From: Corynebacterium appendicis CIP 107643
GTDB lineage: Bacteria > Actinomycetota > Actinomycetes > Mycobacteriales > Mycobacteriaceae
Direction of reading: 5' to 3'
Assembly: GCF_030408415.1 (NCBI RefSeq)
Contig: NZ_CP046976.1
Coordinates: forward strand, 1,960,372 to 2,024,371
Length of the DNA stretch: 64,000 nucleotides
The notes below the pieces were generated by a model, which saw only the letters and a list, made by a program, of their open reading frames with translations, was not told where the DNA came from and did not search any database. Made by a program: the position numbers and the translations under genes. Positions within the stretch are counted from its first letter, which is position 1; every line of letters starts with the position of its first letter. Positions 8,069 through 18,125 of this stretch are shown here, one piece after another.

Positions 8069-9433
8069 ATGTTTTGCATTGCTAACCACAGCGTTACCCG
8101 TTCCGTCTTCGCAATCGCAGTGGCCGCACTGACGCTTGTCACCGCATCCCTCGCGCCGCGCTCAACCGCCGGCGCTCAAACTGCAGACGAGCTCCGCAAC
8201 GGCATCCACCACGCCGCGACGACGCCTGGCGGCGACCCGGTGCACCGCAACGACCCGTTCTACGACGACCCGGTCCCCGCCGCCGAGCTAGACCGTCCGG
8301 GCGAGATTGTGCGCGCACAGCCCGCGCCGCATCTGCTGAATATTCTCGGCCCGGATTTCTACGGCCACGCGAAGCGGATCATCTACACCTCCACGACGGT
8401 CAACGGCGACATCGTGCCGGTCAGCGGGGCGATCATCGAGCCGGCGAATCCGTGGCGCGGGAAGGGGCCCCGCCCAACGGTCGTGTTTGGGCCGGGAACG
8501 CGAGGGGCGGGGGATGCATGTGCGCCGTCGAGGGGCGCGTGGATGATGGGCAAGGTCGACCTGAAAACTGGCGCGGTGGGCACCAACTACGAGCTGCCGA
8601 GCTACCATGCAGCTGCTTTGCTTGGCATGCGGGTTGTCGTCACTGATTACATCGGTTTGGGCACGCGTGGCGCACACACCTATGTGTTGCATGAAGAGGA
8701 GGCCAACGCCATGCTCGATGCCGCCCGCTCCACTGCCCCACCCGGGCACCCAGTGGGTTTTTGGGGATATTCGCAGGGCGGCGGTGCGGCTGCTGCGGCA
8801 GCGGAGCGCGCCTCCACGTACGCTCCCGATGTGAATGTGAAGGCGACGTTCGCGGGAGCCCCGCCGGCTGATCTCTTAGCGACGATGCGCGGAGTGGACA
8901 ATTCCACCATCACCGCAGTTCTCGGTTACGCATTGAGTGGTTGGAAGGAACGCTACCCAGAACTAGGCCCTTCGCTCGAGCCTATCTTGAATAATTCCGG
9001 CCGCGAGTTCCTGGCTTCGGTCGCCACCGAATGCATTGCGGATAGTGCGGTTCGTTGGGGTATGAGCGATTCCCGGGCTTTCACCACTAACGGGAGGAGC
9101 ATCAGCGAGGTCGTCGCAAAGCACCCTGAGTTGCACGCGCTTATCGACGCCCAAAAGCTCGGACGCACCTCCCCCTCCTCCCCCATCATGATCACGACCG
9201 CCGGTAACGACGATGTGGTCCCCTCGGACCAAGTCGTCCAGCTCGCCCGCGACCACTGCGCACTCGGCGCTGATGTCTCCTTCTACGACGGAGCCCTGCC
9301 TCCGCTTACTCCAGGGATCAAAAGCGGCGTCAACCATGCCATCGGCGTGTACGCTCACCTCGCTCCTTCAATGATGTGGATGATGGACCGTTTCAACGGC
9401 GTCCCCAACCAATCCAACTGCGGCACTTTCTAG
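8069..9433 (+). CDS. secreted lipase, LIP family
   Basis: An alpha/beta-hydrolase of the secretory lipase family, likely acting on acylglycerols outside the cell. A signal peptide (residues 1-37, ending near STAGAQT) precedes the mature enzyme. The nucleophile elbow is GYSQGG; the acid Asp is likely in TTAGNDDVVP and the His in GVNHAIG, in the right order. The 454-aa length fits corynebacterial and mycobacterial members. It stands alone with its own promoter and faces clpC tail to tail. One CGTCGATAAGC copy encodes LID. Confidence 0.9.
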   Translation: MFCIANHSVTRSVFAIAVAALTLVTASLAPRSTAGAQTADELRNGIHHAATTPGGDPVHRNDPFYDDPVPAAELDRPGEIVRAQPAPHLLNILGPDFYGHAKRIIYTSTTVNGDIVPVSGAIIEPANPWRGKGPRPTVVFGPGTRGAGDACAPSRGAWMMGKVDLKTGAVGTNYELPSYHAAALLGMRVVVTDYIGLGTRGAHTYVLHEEEANAMLDAARSTAPPGHPVGFWGYSQGGGAAAAAAERASTYAPDVNVKATFAGAPPADLLATMRGVDNSTITAVLGYALSGWKERYPELGPSLEPILNNSGREFLASVATECIADSAVRWGMSDSRAFTTNGRSISEVVAKHPELHALIDAQKLGRTSPSSPIMITTAGNDDVVPSDQVVQLARDHCALGADVSFYDGALPPLTPGIKSGVNHAIGVYAHLAPSMMWMMDRFNGVPNQSNCGTF

Positions 9434-9469
9434 CCGCCCCGCCTGCTACCGCTCATCCGGGCATGAAAA

Positions 9470-9515
9470 ATCCCCACTAGTAAGCGACTGATTTCTCAGT
9501 CCACCTAGTGGGGAT
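9470..9515 (-). terminator. intrinsic terminator of clpC
   Basis: An 11-bp perfect stem (ATCCCCACTAG / CTAGTGGGGAT) with a 24-nt loop, followed on the minus strand by a T run, lies just after the clpC stop. It is also close to the lipase stop on the other strand. Confidence 0.8.
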
Positions 9516-9537
9516 GTGCGGAGACCTCCCGGGGTAG

Positions 9538-12354
9538 CTAGGCCTTGTCGCCGTCGGAGCCTTCCTCGCCGTCGCCGTTGTCTCGCGGCGGTTCGAGGGT
9601 GTCGGTGCCGGTCGCGGTGCCGCCGTTGGTGGAGGGAGCGCTGGCGTCGGCATCTGCGTCAGCATCGGGATCGCCGTCGGCGTCGGGGTCCGGCGGGGTG
9701 GTCGCACGGATCTGCACGTCAGCCTGGCCGTCCTCCGGGGCGATGTCGCGGACATCGTCCTCGTCGAGGTCGCCGAAGGTGTCCTCCGGCAGCGGCTTCG
9801 GCTTCGGGGTGAAGGTGAACTCGGCGTTCTCGTAGTCGCGCGGGCTGTCGGTCTTGCCGTCCCAATTCTTCACGTCGACTTCGATGATCTCGCCGGCGCC
9901 GATTTCGCCGAAGAGGATCTTCTCGGACAGGACGTCCTCGATCTCGCGCTGCAGGGTGCGGCGGAGGGGGCGGGCGCCGAGAACCGGGTCGAAGCCGCGG
10001 GCGGCGAGCAGGTTCTTGGAGGCGTCGGAAAGCTGGATGCCCATGTCCTGAGCCTCGAGGTTCTTCTCCAGGCGGGTGGCCAAGAGCTCGACCATCTCCA
10101 CGATCTGCTCCTGGGTGAGCTGGTGGAAGACGACGATCTCGTCGATACGGTTCAAAAACTCCGGGCGGAAGTGCTTCTTCAGCTCGTCGTTGACCTTGTT
10201 CTTCATGCGCTCGTACTGGGCATCGGCATCCGTGGCGCTGTCGCCGGTGAAGCCCAAGCCGACAGCCTTCGAGATGTCGGAGGTGCCCAGGTTCGAGGTG
10301 AAGATGAGGACGGTGTTCTTGAAGTCGACGTTGCGGCCCTGGCCGTCGGTAAGCCGACCCTCTTCGAGCACCTGCAACAGGGTGTTGTAGATCTCCTTGT
10401 GGGCCTTCTCGATCTCGTCGAAAAGCACGACCGAGAACGGCTTGCGGCGCACCTTCTCGGTGAGCTGGCCGCCCTCCTCGTAGCCGACGTATCCCGGAGG
10501 CGCGCCGAACAGGCGGGAGGCGGTGAAGCGGTCGTGGAACTCGCCCATGTCGACCTGGATCAGCGCGTCTTCCTCGCCGAAGAGGAACTCGGCGAGCGCC
10601 TTGGACAGCTCGGTCTTACCAACGCCGGACGGGCCGGCGAAGATGAACGAGCCGGACGGGCGGCGCGGATCTTTCAGGCCTGCGCGGGTGCGGCGGATAG
10701 CGCGGGAGACAGCCTTGACGGCGTCGTCCTGGCCGATGATGCGCTTGTGCAGCTCCTCTTCCATGTTGAGCAGGCGGCTCGACTCGGACTCGGTGAGCTT
10801 GAACACCGGGATGCCGGTCCAGTGAGCGAGCACGTCAGCGATCTGCTCCTCGCCGACCTCGGCGATGTCCTCGAGCTCGCCGGAGCGCCACTGCTTCTCC
10901 TTTTCGGCGCGCTCCTCGCCCAGCTTGCGCTCGGTGTCGCGCAGGCCGGCGGCCTTCTCAAAGTCCTGTGCGTCGATCGCCGCTTCCTTTTCCTTGCGGA
11001 CGTCGGCGATGCGGTCGTCCACGTCCCGCAGGCCCTTCGGGGCGGTCATGCGCTTGATGCGCATGCGCGCGCCAGCCTCGTCGAGGAGGTCGACGGCCTT
11101 GTCCGGCAGGAAGCGGTCGTTGATGTAGCGGTCCGACAGGTTTGCGGCAGCGGTCAGCGCGTCGTCGGTGTAGGACACGCGGTGGTGCGCCTCGTAGCGG
11201 TCGCGCAGACCCTTGAGGATCTGGATGGTGTCCTCGATGCTCGGCTCATCGACCTGCACCGGCTGGAAACGGCGCTCGAGGGCGGCGTCCTTCTCGATGT
11301 GCTTGCGGTACTCATCGAGAGTCGTCGCGCCGATGGTCTGGAGCTCGCCGCGAGCCAGCTTCGGCTTCAACAGCGAGGCGGCGTCGATCGCACCCTCGGC
11401 TGCACCGGCACCGACGAGCGTGTGGATCTCGTCGATGAACAGGATGATGTCACCGCGCTGGTTGATCTCTTTGAGCACCTTCTTCAGGCGCTCCTCGAAG
11501 TCACCGCGGTAACGGGAACCGGCCACCAGGGAGCCCAGGTCGAGGGAGTAGACCTGCTTGTCCTTCAGGGTCTCCGGGACCTTGCCGTTGGCGATGTCCA
11601 GCGCGAGGCCCTCGACGACGGCAGTCTTGCCGACGCCCGGCTCACCAATCAACACCGGGTTGTTCTTCGTACGGCGCGACAGCACCTGCATGATGCGCTC
11701 GACCTCCTTGTCGCGTCCCACGACCGGGTCGAGCTTGCCTTCCTTCGCGGCGGCCGTCAGGTTGCGGCCGAACTGGTCGAGCACCAACGAGTTGGAGCGC
11801 TCGCCGCCGCCACCGCGCGGGCCGCCCATGCCGCCCTGGCTGGAGCCAGCACCGGCAAGGCTCGGGCCGCTGCCGCCCTGGCCTTCGGCGACCTCGGGGT
11901 TCTGGCCTTCGCCGCCCTCGTAACCCGAGAGCAGCTGGATGACCTGCTGACGCACACGCGGCAAGTCAGCGCCGAGCTTGATCAGCACCTGCGCAGCAAC
12001 ACCCTCACCCTCGCGGATCAGGCCGAGCAGCAGGAACTCCGTGCCGATGTACTTGTGCCCCATCTGCAGGCCCTCGCGCAGAGCGAGCTCCAGCACCTTC
12101 TTGGCGCGCGGCGTGAACGGCACGTGGCCGGTGTGCGGCTGCGAGCCGCGGCCGATGATGTCGATGACCTCGCGGCGCACGTCCTCGAGGTTGATCCCCA
12201 TCGACTCGAGGGCCTTGGCGGCGACGCCTTCGCCCTCCTGGATCAGACCGAGCAGGATGTGCTCGGTGCCGATGTAATTGTGGTTCAGGTCGCGCGCTTC
12301 CTGCTGGGCCAGCACGATCACGCGACGTGCACGGTCGGTAAACCGCTCGAACAT
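9538..12354 (-). CDS. clpC: ClpC ATPase, chaperone subunit of ClpCP protease
   Basis: Unfolds proteins and feeds them to ClpP1P2. The ATG at 12354 gives [20 protein letters not shown], the universal ClpC start, and 938 aa; the frame is open for 74 more codons upstream but those are not family sequence. In order: the double Clp-N repeat (1-150), AAA-1 with [13 protein letters not shown], a UVR-type middle region, AAA-2 with [12 protein letters not shown]. The last roughly 80 residues are an unusual Asp/Ala/Thr-rich acidic tail. No copy of the dispersed 11-mer lies inside the gene. A candidate ClgR box lies 138 bp upstream. Confidence 0.97.
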   Translation of the reverse strand: MFERFTDRARRVIVLAQQEARDLNHNYIGTEHILLGLIQEGEGVAAKALESMGINLEDVRREVIDIIGRGSQPHTGHVPFTPRAKKVLELALREGLQMGHKYIGTEFLLLGLIREGEGVAAQVLIKLGADLPRVRQQVIQLLSGYEGGEGQNPEVAEGQGGSGPSLAGAGSSQGGMGGPRGGGGERSNSLVLDQFGRNLTAAAKEGKLDPVVGRDKEVERIMQVLSRRTKNNPVLIGEPGVGKTAVVEGLALDIANGKVPETLKDKQVYSLDLGSLVAGSRYRGDFEERLKKVLKEINQRGDIILFIDEIHTLVGAGAAEGAIDAASLLKPKLARGELQTIGATTLDEYRKHIEKDAALERRFQPVQVDEPSIEDTIQILKGLRDRYEAHHRVSYTDDALTAAANLSDRYINDRFLPDKAVDLLDEAGARMRIKRMTAPKGLRDVDDRIADVRKEKEAAIDAQDFEKAAGLRDTERKLGEERAEKEKQWRSGELEDIAEVGEEQIADVLAHWTGIPVFKLTESESSRLLNMEEELHKRIIGQDDAVKAVSRAIRRTRAGLKDPRRPSGSFIFAGPSGVGKTELSKALAEFLFGEEDALIQVDMGEFHDRFTASRLFGAPPGYVGYEEGGQLTEKVRRKPFSVVLFDEIEKAHKEIYNTLLQVLEEGRLTDGQGRNVDFKNTVLIFTSNLGTSDISKAVGLGFTGDSATDADAQYERMKNKVNDELKKHFRPEFLNRIDEIVVFHQLTQEQIVEMVELLATRLEKNLEAQDMGIQLSDASKNLLAARGFDPVLGARPLRRTLQREIEDVLSEKILFGEIGAGEIIEVDVKNWDGKTDSPRDYENAEFTFTPKPKPLPEDTFGDLDEDDVRDIAPEDGQADVQIRATTPPDPDADGDPDADADADASAPSTNGGTATGTDTLEPPRDNGDGEEGSDGDKA

Positions 12355-12491
12355 GTGGCAACCCCTTTTTCGCTGTTCGCTAGAGCTAATTCGTTTTAAG
12401 TTCCACCCACCATAACGCGCACGTACACGGCTCCATCCCACGAAAAAAGAGCAAACCTGCAAAACGCCGCAAAACAGCAGCTCCTGGCGCT

Positions 12492-12508
12492 GTTCGCTGG
12501 TAGCGAAC
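12492..12508. promoter_or_regulatory. candidate ClgR operator
   Basis: The 17-bp perfect inverted repeat GTTCGCTGGTAGCGAAC contains CGC-N5-GCG, the core of the ClgR box known from clp genes of corynebacteria and streptomycetes. It lies between clpC and the divergent carbamoyltransferase and could act on both. The match is by eye to the known core. Confidence 0.6.
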
Positions 12509-12520
12509 GGGGGGTGGGAG

Positions 12521-12531
12521 CGTCGATAAGC
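12521..12531 (+). repeat. CGTCGATAAGC element, intergenic copy
   Basis: A copy of the dispersed 11-mer between clpC and the carbamoyltransferase, preceded directly by a G-rich tract (GGGGGGTGGGAG). Confidence 0.9.
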
Positions 12532-12575
12532 GAAATGCGTAAATAGGATGGAACGAAACGAAAAGGAGCTACCCA

Positions 12576-13565
12576 ATGCCTATCAGCCTGTCCGGCCGCA
12601 ATTTTCTGAAGCTGCTCGATTTCACGCCCGAGGAGATCCGCTACCTGATCGACCTGTCGCGGCAATTCAAGAACCTCAAGCTCGCGGGCACGCCGCACAA
12701 GTACCTCGAGGGCAAGAACATCGTGCTGCTGTTCGAGAAAACATCGACGCGCACGCGCTGCTCGTTCGAAGTCGCCGGGCACGACCTCGGCATGGGCGTG
12801 ACCTACCTCGATCCGGGCTCGTCGCAGATGGGTAAGAAGGAATCCATCGCCGACACCGCCCGTGTGCTGGGCCGCATGTTCGACGGCATCGAGTACCGCG
12901 GCTACGGCCAGGAGATCGTCGAGGAGCTCGGCGCGAATGCCGGCGTCCCCGTCTGGAACGGTCTGACCACCGAATTCCACCCCACCCAAATGATCGCCGA
13001 CATGCTCACCATCGAGGAGAACTTCCCGCAGGGGCTACGCGGCCTGAAACTCGTCTACATGGGCGATGCGCGCAACAACGTCGCCAATTCGCTCATGGTC
13101 GCGTGCGCGAAGCTCGGCATCCACTTCGTCGCCTGCGGGCCGAAGGAGCTCATGCCAGAGCAATCGCTTATCGACGCCTGCGCCTCCCTCCCCTCCTCCG
13201 CCCCCATCACCCTCACCGAGAATGTCGACGAAGCCGTCGCCGGCGCCCACGTCATCTACACCGACATCTGGGTCTCCATGGGTGAACCCGACGACATCTG
13301 GGAAGAGCGCATCCGGATTCTCGAGCCCTACCGCGTCACCAGCTCCGTCATGGCCAAAGCCGCCTCCAACGCCATCTTCATGCACTGCCTGCCGTCGTAC
13401 CACGACACCGAGACCACCATCGGCGCCGACATCGCTGAAAAGTTCGGCATCACCGAAATGGAAGTCACCAACGAAGTCTTCGAATCAGCCCAGTCGAAGG
13501 TCTTCGACGAGGCTGAAAACCGCATGCACACGATCAAGGCGATCATGTACGCGACGCTCTCGTAA
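12576..13565 (+). CDS. argF: ornithine carbamoyltransferase, catabolic-like
   Basis: Interconverts ornithine plus carbamoyl phosphate and citrulline. The carbamoyl-phosphate site EKTSTRTRCSFE, the HPTQ motif and HCLPSYHD (usually HCLPAFHD) are present, and the 329-aa length is right. Stretches such as SSQMGKKESIADTARVLGRM and YRGYGQEIVEEL are closer to catabolic ArcB than to the shorter anabolic ArgF. No arginine deiminase, carbamate kinase or arginine biosynthesis gene lies nearby, so its role here is open. A good ribosome site (AAAAGGAG) precedes the ATG. Confidence 0.9.
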   Translation: MPISLSGRNFLKLLDFTPEEIRYLIDLSRQFKNLKLAGTPHKYLEGKNIVLLFEKTSTRTRCSFEVAGHDLGMGVTYLDPGSSQMGKKESIADTARVLGRMFDGIEYRGYGQEIVEELGANAGVPVWNGLTTEFHPTQMIADMLTIEENFPQGLRGLKLVYMGDARNNVANSLMVACAKLGIHFVACGPKELMPEQSLIDACASLPSSAPITLTENVDEAVAGAHVIYTDIWVSMGEPDDIWEERIRILEPYRVTSSVMAKAASNAIFMHCLPSYHDTETTIGADIAEKFGITEMEVTNEVFESAQSKVFDEAENRMHTIKAIMYATLS

Positions 13566-13895
13566 CTATTTGCCCACGTCGGCGCGGCCACGCGCTGCTC
13601 GATTTCACTCGGCGCGCCCCAGCTGAATCCGCCACCTTTCAACCCGGCAGGTGAGCGACGAGGTATCGAGAATTTCGGTGCATGGCGAACTCCCGCCCGC
13701 CGGGTACGTGCTGTGGATGATAGGGAAACTCCCCCCGCAAGCTCCGCCCCAGCAGGACACGGAAAACTTCCTAGCTCCCTAGCCAGGACCCGCCTCGGGG
13801 CTAGACCTGCATGAGCCTCGGATTAGCTTTGGCGCGCACCTGAGCGGCCGCAGGGTTGTTGCGCCCTCGGCCTGGTGGTGTGGTCAGGTTCCGAG
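13566..13895. other. intergenic region, no gene recognised
   Basis: 330 bp between two convergent genes. No open frame with family features, tRNA or clear terminator was seen; only a weak CTAGCC/GGCTAG hairpin near 13779-13804. Confidence 0.5.
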
Positions 13896-14969
13896 CTAGC
13901 TTCCGAACAACAGGTGCATGGCACCGTATTGGTGGGTGGTGTTCGGGACTGGTGTTCCGCGCGGGGAGACCCATGTCGGGGTGCCGTTGCGGATGTGTAT
14001 TCGACCCCGGTGGTGTCGCTCTGGGTCGTCGTCGTTGGTGCGGTTGTGGTACCTGCACAACACTGACAGGTTGTCCATGTTGGTCGGCCCGCCACGGGCC
14101 CACGGTGTGATGTGGTGGACCTCGCAATTATCCGCCGCATGCCGGCAATCCGGCACCGGACACGTCGTCAACGTCGCACGCGCCAGGTCGCGTTGCTTGG
14201 CGTTGGCGAACCGCTTCGCGTGGTACAGGTTCACCGCACCCGCCTGCGGGTGGAACAACGCCACCTCCAAATCCTTTGCGTAATAGTGAGTCAGATACTC
14301 CGCACCAGTCATCGTGGTGCCGTCCGACAGGCCCAGGATCGTCTCATCCCCCTCGCCTGCGAGGATCCTGATGTGCTCTGCCAACGGGACCTGGATCAGC
14401 GGCCGCGGCACAGACTGCGCGACACCGGCACCGCCCCGCAGCAACTCGGCGAACGCCTCGTACATCTGCGGGCCCTCGGGGCGGTCAGGGTCGAGCTTTG
14501 CCCGCAGGGCGTGTTCCAGGTCGGCGATGTCGCGTTCGGCGCCGGTGGCGATGACCGTGCGTTTGCCTTTCCTCGTCCGGCCGAACCGCACTGTGGACTC
14601 CGGGGCGGGTTTATCGGCGTCCGGGTCGGGGATGATGTCTTTGGCGCGGCGCTGCAGCGTCTTGTAGTTGCCGCGCACCGACAACAACGCCAAGCGGAGC
14701 TTCCACGTCTCGCGGTCGGAGGAGACAGCTTTGAGTTGTTGTTCGATGAATACCAGTTGGTCCAACGATTTCGCTGTTTGCCGGGCAACGGTGACAGCGT
14801 TGGCTTGTTGGCGGGAAAACCGGGTTTTTCCGTAGTAGGTGTCAAAGACGCCTTTCCATTCGGCAACGCGGGTGGGGTTGGCGCCGGCGTCGATGAGCAG
14901 CTGGGCGTTGAAGCTGCCCAGCATGTCGATGGCGTTGCCTGCGCCCACGAGCGCCGCGAATTGGTTCAT
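13896..14969 (-). CDS. HNH endonuclease, DUF222/13E12-type
   Basis: A predicted nuclease of a family often present in several copies in actinobacterial genomes. The ATG at 14969 (MNQFAALVGAGNAID) gives 357 aa. The N-terminal two thirds is helical DUF222-like. The C-terminal HNH domain shows CPVPDC, CEVHHITPWARGG and NLSVLCRYHN, the zinc- and metal-binding residues in order. It stands alone between convergent neighbours. Such genes are frequently mobile or recombinogenic, but no flanking repeats were seen. The biological role is unknown. Confidence 0.85.
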   Translation of the reverse strand: MNQFAALVGAGNAIDMLGSFNAQLLIDAGANPTRVAEWKGVFDTYYGKTRFSRQQANAVTVARQTAKSLDQLVFIEQQLKAVSSDRETWKLRLALLSVRGNYKTLQRRAKDIIPDPDADKPAPESTVRFGRTRKGKRTVIATGAERDIADLEHALRAKLDPDRPEGPQMYEAFAELLRGGAGVAQSVPRPLIQVPLAEHIRILAGEGDETILGLSDGTTMTGAEYLTHYYAKDLEVALFHPQAGAVNLYHAKRFANAKQRDLARATLTTCPVPDCRHAADNCEVHHITPWARGGPTNMDNLSVLCRYHNRTNDDDPERHHRGRIHIRNGTPTWVSPRGTPVPNTTHQYGAMHLLFGS

Positions 14970-15182
14970 GCCACAAACGTTAAACCGCGCGCAACACCAG
15001 GTCCATCGAACAATGTCCACTACAGTCGACAACACCAAAACACGCAGGTGAGAAAGGTCGATCGGCCGCGGAATTGAGCGGTGAACGAGGAAAGAGGGAC
15101 AGCAGGCGAAAAAAGGGTGAGCAAACCCCGCCGCATGCCGAAGGGGCGAGGGCGGGGGGCAGGAGAACCCGGGCGAGCGGGG

Positions 15183-16871
15183 TTAGAGAAGGTCGCGGAG
15201 GACGGGGTCGGCGAGCCGGAGGGCGGCGTCGCGGGCTTCCTTGGCATTCACGGCATCGACAGCGTAGTTGGCCATCTGCTTGCAGGTTTCAAAGTCGTGC
15301 AGGCGCAGGGCGGCACGGACCGCGGAGACCTTGGACGGCGCCATGGACAGGGACGACACGCCGAGGCCAACGAGGACGAGGGCCATGAGCGGGTCACCGC
15401 CGGCCTCGCCGCAGACGCCGATGTGCTTGCCGGTGGCGTCGCCGCCGCGGCAGGTCTCACGGATCATGGACAGCACGGCGGGCTGCCACGGTGACAGCAG
15501 CGGCGCGAGCTCTCCCTGGAGGCGGTCGGCGGCCATGGTGTACTGCGACAGGTCGTTGGTGCCGATAGACGCGAAGTCCGCAATGGACAGCACGTTCGCG
15601 GAGCGGATCGCGGCGGCGGGGGTCTCCACCATGATGCCGGCCTTGGGCAGACCGACGGCGCGGCACTTATCGACGAACCACTGCGCCTCATCCACCGTCG
15701 CCACCATCGGGGCCATCACCCACAGGTCGGACGACGGGACGGCCTCACGTGCGGCGGCGAGGGCGGCGAGCTGGTCATCCATGAGCTCTTCACGCACCTG
15801 GGTCAAGCGCACGCCGCGCTGCCCCAGCGCGGGGTTCTCTTCGGGGCCGAGATCGGCGAAGGCGAGCGGCTTGTCGGCACCGGCGTCCAAGGTGCGCACC
15901 ACAACGCGGCGCTCGCCAAAGGACTTCAGCACGGAGGTGTAGGTCTCGGTCTGCTCTTCTACCGTCGGGGCCTGCTCGCGGTCGAGGAAGAGGAACTCGG
16001 TGCGGAACAGCCCGGAGCCCTCGAGGTCCATGGTGGCGGCGTTGGCGGCATCGGCGGCGGTGCCGATGTTGGCCAGCAGTTTCACCTTGTGGCCGTCCTT
16101 TGTGGCGCCTTCACCGGAGGAGCCGGCGAGGGCCTGCGCGCGGCGGCGGGAGCGCTCTTCCAGTTCTTCCACGTCGGAGGCGGACGGGTTGACGATGACT
16201 TCGCCGACGCCGCCGTCGAGGGCGAGGGGGGTGGCGTCGATAAGCGATTCGGTGATTCCTGTGACCTTGACTGCGGCTGGAATGCCGAGCTGCGCGGCGA
16301 GGATCGCGGTGTGCGATGTCGCGCCGCCTGCCTCGGTGACGATGCCGAGGACCATGTCGCGGTCGAGCGTGGCCGTCTCAGCGGGCGCGAGGTCGTGCGC
16401 GACCAGCACCGACGGCTCCGAAAGGTCGGGGACGCCCGGCTCCGGCAGCCCGCGGAGGCGCGCGGTGGCGCGGTCGCGGATGTCGTAGAGGTCGGTGACG
16501 CGCTCGGCCATGTAACCGCCGATCTTGCGCAGCTTCTTCGCGTAGACCTCCACCGCGTCGTGCACGGCGGCCGTGACGCCCTTGCCGTTCTTGAGCTCCT
16601 TGTCGATGCCCTTGACCAGCCCGCGGTCCTTCGCTAGCGCGGCGGTGGCCTCGAGGATCTGCTTCGACGAGTCCGTCGCGTGCGCCGCGCGCTCCGTCAA
16701 CCCGGCAGCGACCTGGTCGAGGGCGTCGCGGACACGCTGTCCGTCGACCTCGACGTCAGCCGACGCGGGCTCGTCGTGGTCGATGCCCACCGCGGGTGTC
16801 ACGAACGCCGCGGGACCCGATGCCGTGCCCGCCGACACCCCGATGCCGTAAAGAACTTTCCTGTCAGTCAT
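15183..16871 (-). CDS. ptsI: phosphoenolpyruvate-protein phosphotransferase (PTS enzyme I)
   Basis: Transfers phosphate from phosphoenolpyruvate to HPr, the first step of PTS sugar uptake. The active-site His lies in GGATSHTAILAAQ (near residue 190), and the PEP-binding TIM barrel contains GTNDLSQYTMAADR and GVCGEAGGDP. The length of 562 aa is normal. The ATG at 16871 overlaps the licT stop (ATGACTGA), so translation is probably coupled; an ATG two codons earlier is also possible. Being last behind licT ties a general PTS protein to a sugar-specific regulator. One CGTCGATAAGC copy encodes LID. Confidence 0.96.
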   Translation of the reverse strand: MTDRKVLYGIGVSAGTASGPAAFVTPAVGIDHDEPASADVEVDGQRVRDALDQVAAGLTERAAHATDSSKQILEATAALAKDRGLVKGIDKELKNGKGVTAAVHDAVEVYAKKLRKIGGYMAERVTDLYDIRDRATARLRGLPEPGVPDLSEPSVLVAHDLAPAETATLDRDMVLGIVTEAGGATSHTAILAAQLGIPAAVKVTGITESLIDATPLALDGGVGEVIVNPSASDVEELEERSRRRAQALAGSSGEGATKDGHKVKLLANIGTAADAANAATMDLEGSGLFRTEFLFLDREQAPTVEEQTETYTSVLKSFGERRVVVRTLDAGADKPLAFADLGPEENPALGQRGVRLTQVREELMDDQLAALAAAREAVPSSDLWVMAPMVATVDEAQWFVDKCRAVGLPKAGIMVETPAAAIRSANVLSIADFASIGTNDLSQYTMAADRLQGELAPLLSPWQPAVLSMIRETCRGGDATGKHIGVCGEAGGDPLMALVLVGLGVSSLSMAPSKVSAVRAALRLHDFETCKQMANYAVDAVNAKEARDAALRLADPVLRDLL

Positions 16872-17877
16872 GCTCATTCCTTTCCGTGTCCGCCAACCTG
16901 GCGATGTGCAAGGTCAGGTAAGCGATCTCGTCTTCCGTCAAAGTCTGGTCGAACCGCAGCTCCGCAACCCGCGCGACCTTACGCGCAAGTCTGTCATGCT
17001 GCGGAAATGCTTGCGCGATCTGGGTGCTCACCGCATCGCTCGCGTGGTCAAGCTGCTCCCCGCGCGCCATCCGCACAAACAGGTAGCGCACGTGGGTGAT
17101 GAAACGCGCCACGCTTATCGACGCCTGCCGCAGCCCCACCCCCCACTCCGCCCCGATGACGTCCAGCATCTGCTGGATCACCCCCGTCATCTGGTACGTG
17201 TAGCTCAGATCCCCGGTGGAGAACCCCGCGTTGACAAGGTGCAGCGCCAGCGCCGTCGCCTCTTCCGCAGGGAGCTGCGTCGCCCGCATTTGCTTATCGA
17301 CGCGCGCGTTAATCTCCCCCAGCAACACCCTCCCCAGAGCGTGCTCGTCCGGGTAGAGGCTGGCCACTTCCGCCTCGAGCGGGTACTGGATAGTCTCCCC
17401 GCTCTCCGCCCGACGCTGAGCCTGGGTGACGTGGTCCGCCAAAGCAGTGACCAGCGTGAGTTTCTCCGGCAGTTTCGCCGACGCACCCGTGGCCGCCACC
17501 GCGTCCTTGAGCGCCTCCGTGACCAACCGGACCGTTTCGTAGGGCACGTACGCCATCATTTCCCCGGCGTGGTCCGGGTCGCGTCCGTCCGCCGGGACGA
17601 AGATCTGCGCGACTTTCGACTCATCGACCTCATCGCCCTGATGCGCACCGAAGCCGATGCCGCGGCCCGTGACCACGACCTGCTCCACAGCCGGGTTCGC
17701 CGGGTTCACCGGGTTCGCCGGATCCGCCGAGTTCGCCAGGTTCTCCGGGTTCGCCGGGCTTCCCGGGTTCGCCGGATGCGCCGGGTTCGCCGAGTTTCCT
17801 GCCGCGCAGCTCGCCCCACCTGGGCGCACGCGGCTCGCGAGCACCACGTTGTTGTTGAACACGCGCAGGATCTTCAT
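16864..17877 (-). CDS. licT: transcriptional antiterminator, BglG/LicT family
   Basis: Binds an RNA antiterminator hairpin and prevents early termination; its two PRD domains are controlled by PTS phosphorylation. The RNA-binding domain starts MKILRVFNNNVVLA and continues with VVVTGRGIGFGAHQGDEVD, but the two halves are split by about 50 residues of Ala-Asn-Pro repeats, which is very unusual. PRD1 and PRD2 follow, with conserved His in LVTALADHV and FITHVRYLF. Total 337 aa against about 280 in the family. The matching RNA target lies upstream of the EIIBCA gene. Two CGTCGATAAGC copies (VDKQ, SIS) lie here. Confidence 0.9.
   Translation of the reverse strand: MKILRVFNNNVVLASRVRPGGASCAAGNSANPAHPANPGSPANPENLANSADPANPVNPANPAVEQVVVTGRGIGFGAHQGDEVDESKVAQIFVPADGRDPDHAGEMMAYVPYETVRLVTEALKDAVAATGASAKLPEKLTLVTALADHVTQAQRRAESGETIQYPLEAEVASLYPDEHALGRVLLGEINARVDKQMRATQLPAEEATALALHLVNAGFSTGDLSYTYQMTGVIQQMLDVIGAEWGVGLRQASISVARFITHVRYLFVRMARGEQLDHASDAVSTQIAQAFPQHDRLARKVARVAELRFDQTLTEDEIAYLTLHIARLADTERNEHD
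17691..17796 (-). repeat. 9-bp in-frame minisatellite in licT
   Basis: About eleven imperfect copies of a 9-bp unit (GGGTTCGCC on the plus strand) encode Asn-Pro-Ala repeats. The unit is a multiple of three, so copy-number change would alter length without a frameshift. Confidence 0.85.
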
Positions 17878-18125
17878 GCTTTCCGTTCTACCGATTTCCG
17901 CTACTCGCTGCGCCCAGATATTCGCTACGCCCAGAGCGCGCCGCGGGCAGCGTTGCGACTGCCCACCTGCCCACCTTGCTGACCGGACTCAGCCGGACTC
18001 AGCCGCCGCAGCTGCACCCGCTGACCGCCGTCGACCGCCTGGGGAGCGCGGAACGGAGTGGGTGCGGGAGCGGAGCGGTCGGGTTCGCTGTACGGAGGTG
18101 GTCGGTGGGCAAGCCCGAGGTGGGA

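Noticed and set aside
10123..12399. A 758-codon open frame on the plus strand
   Set aside because: It lies wholly opposite clpC, has no family motifs, and is a typical GC-rich shadow frame.
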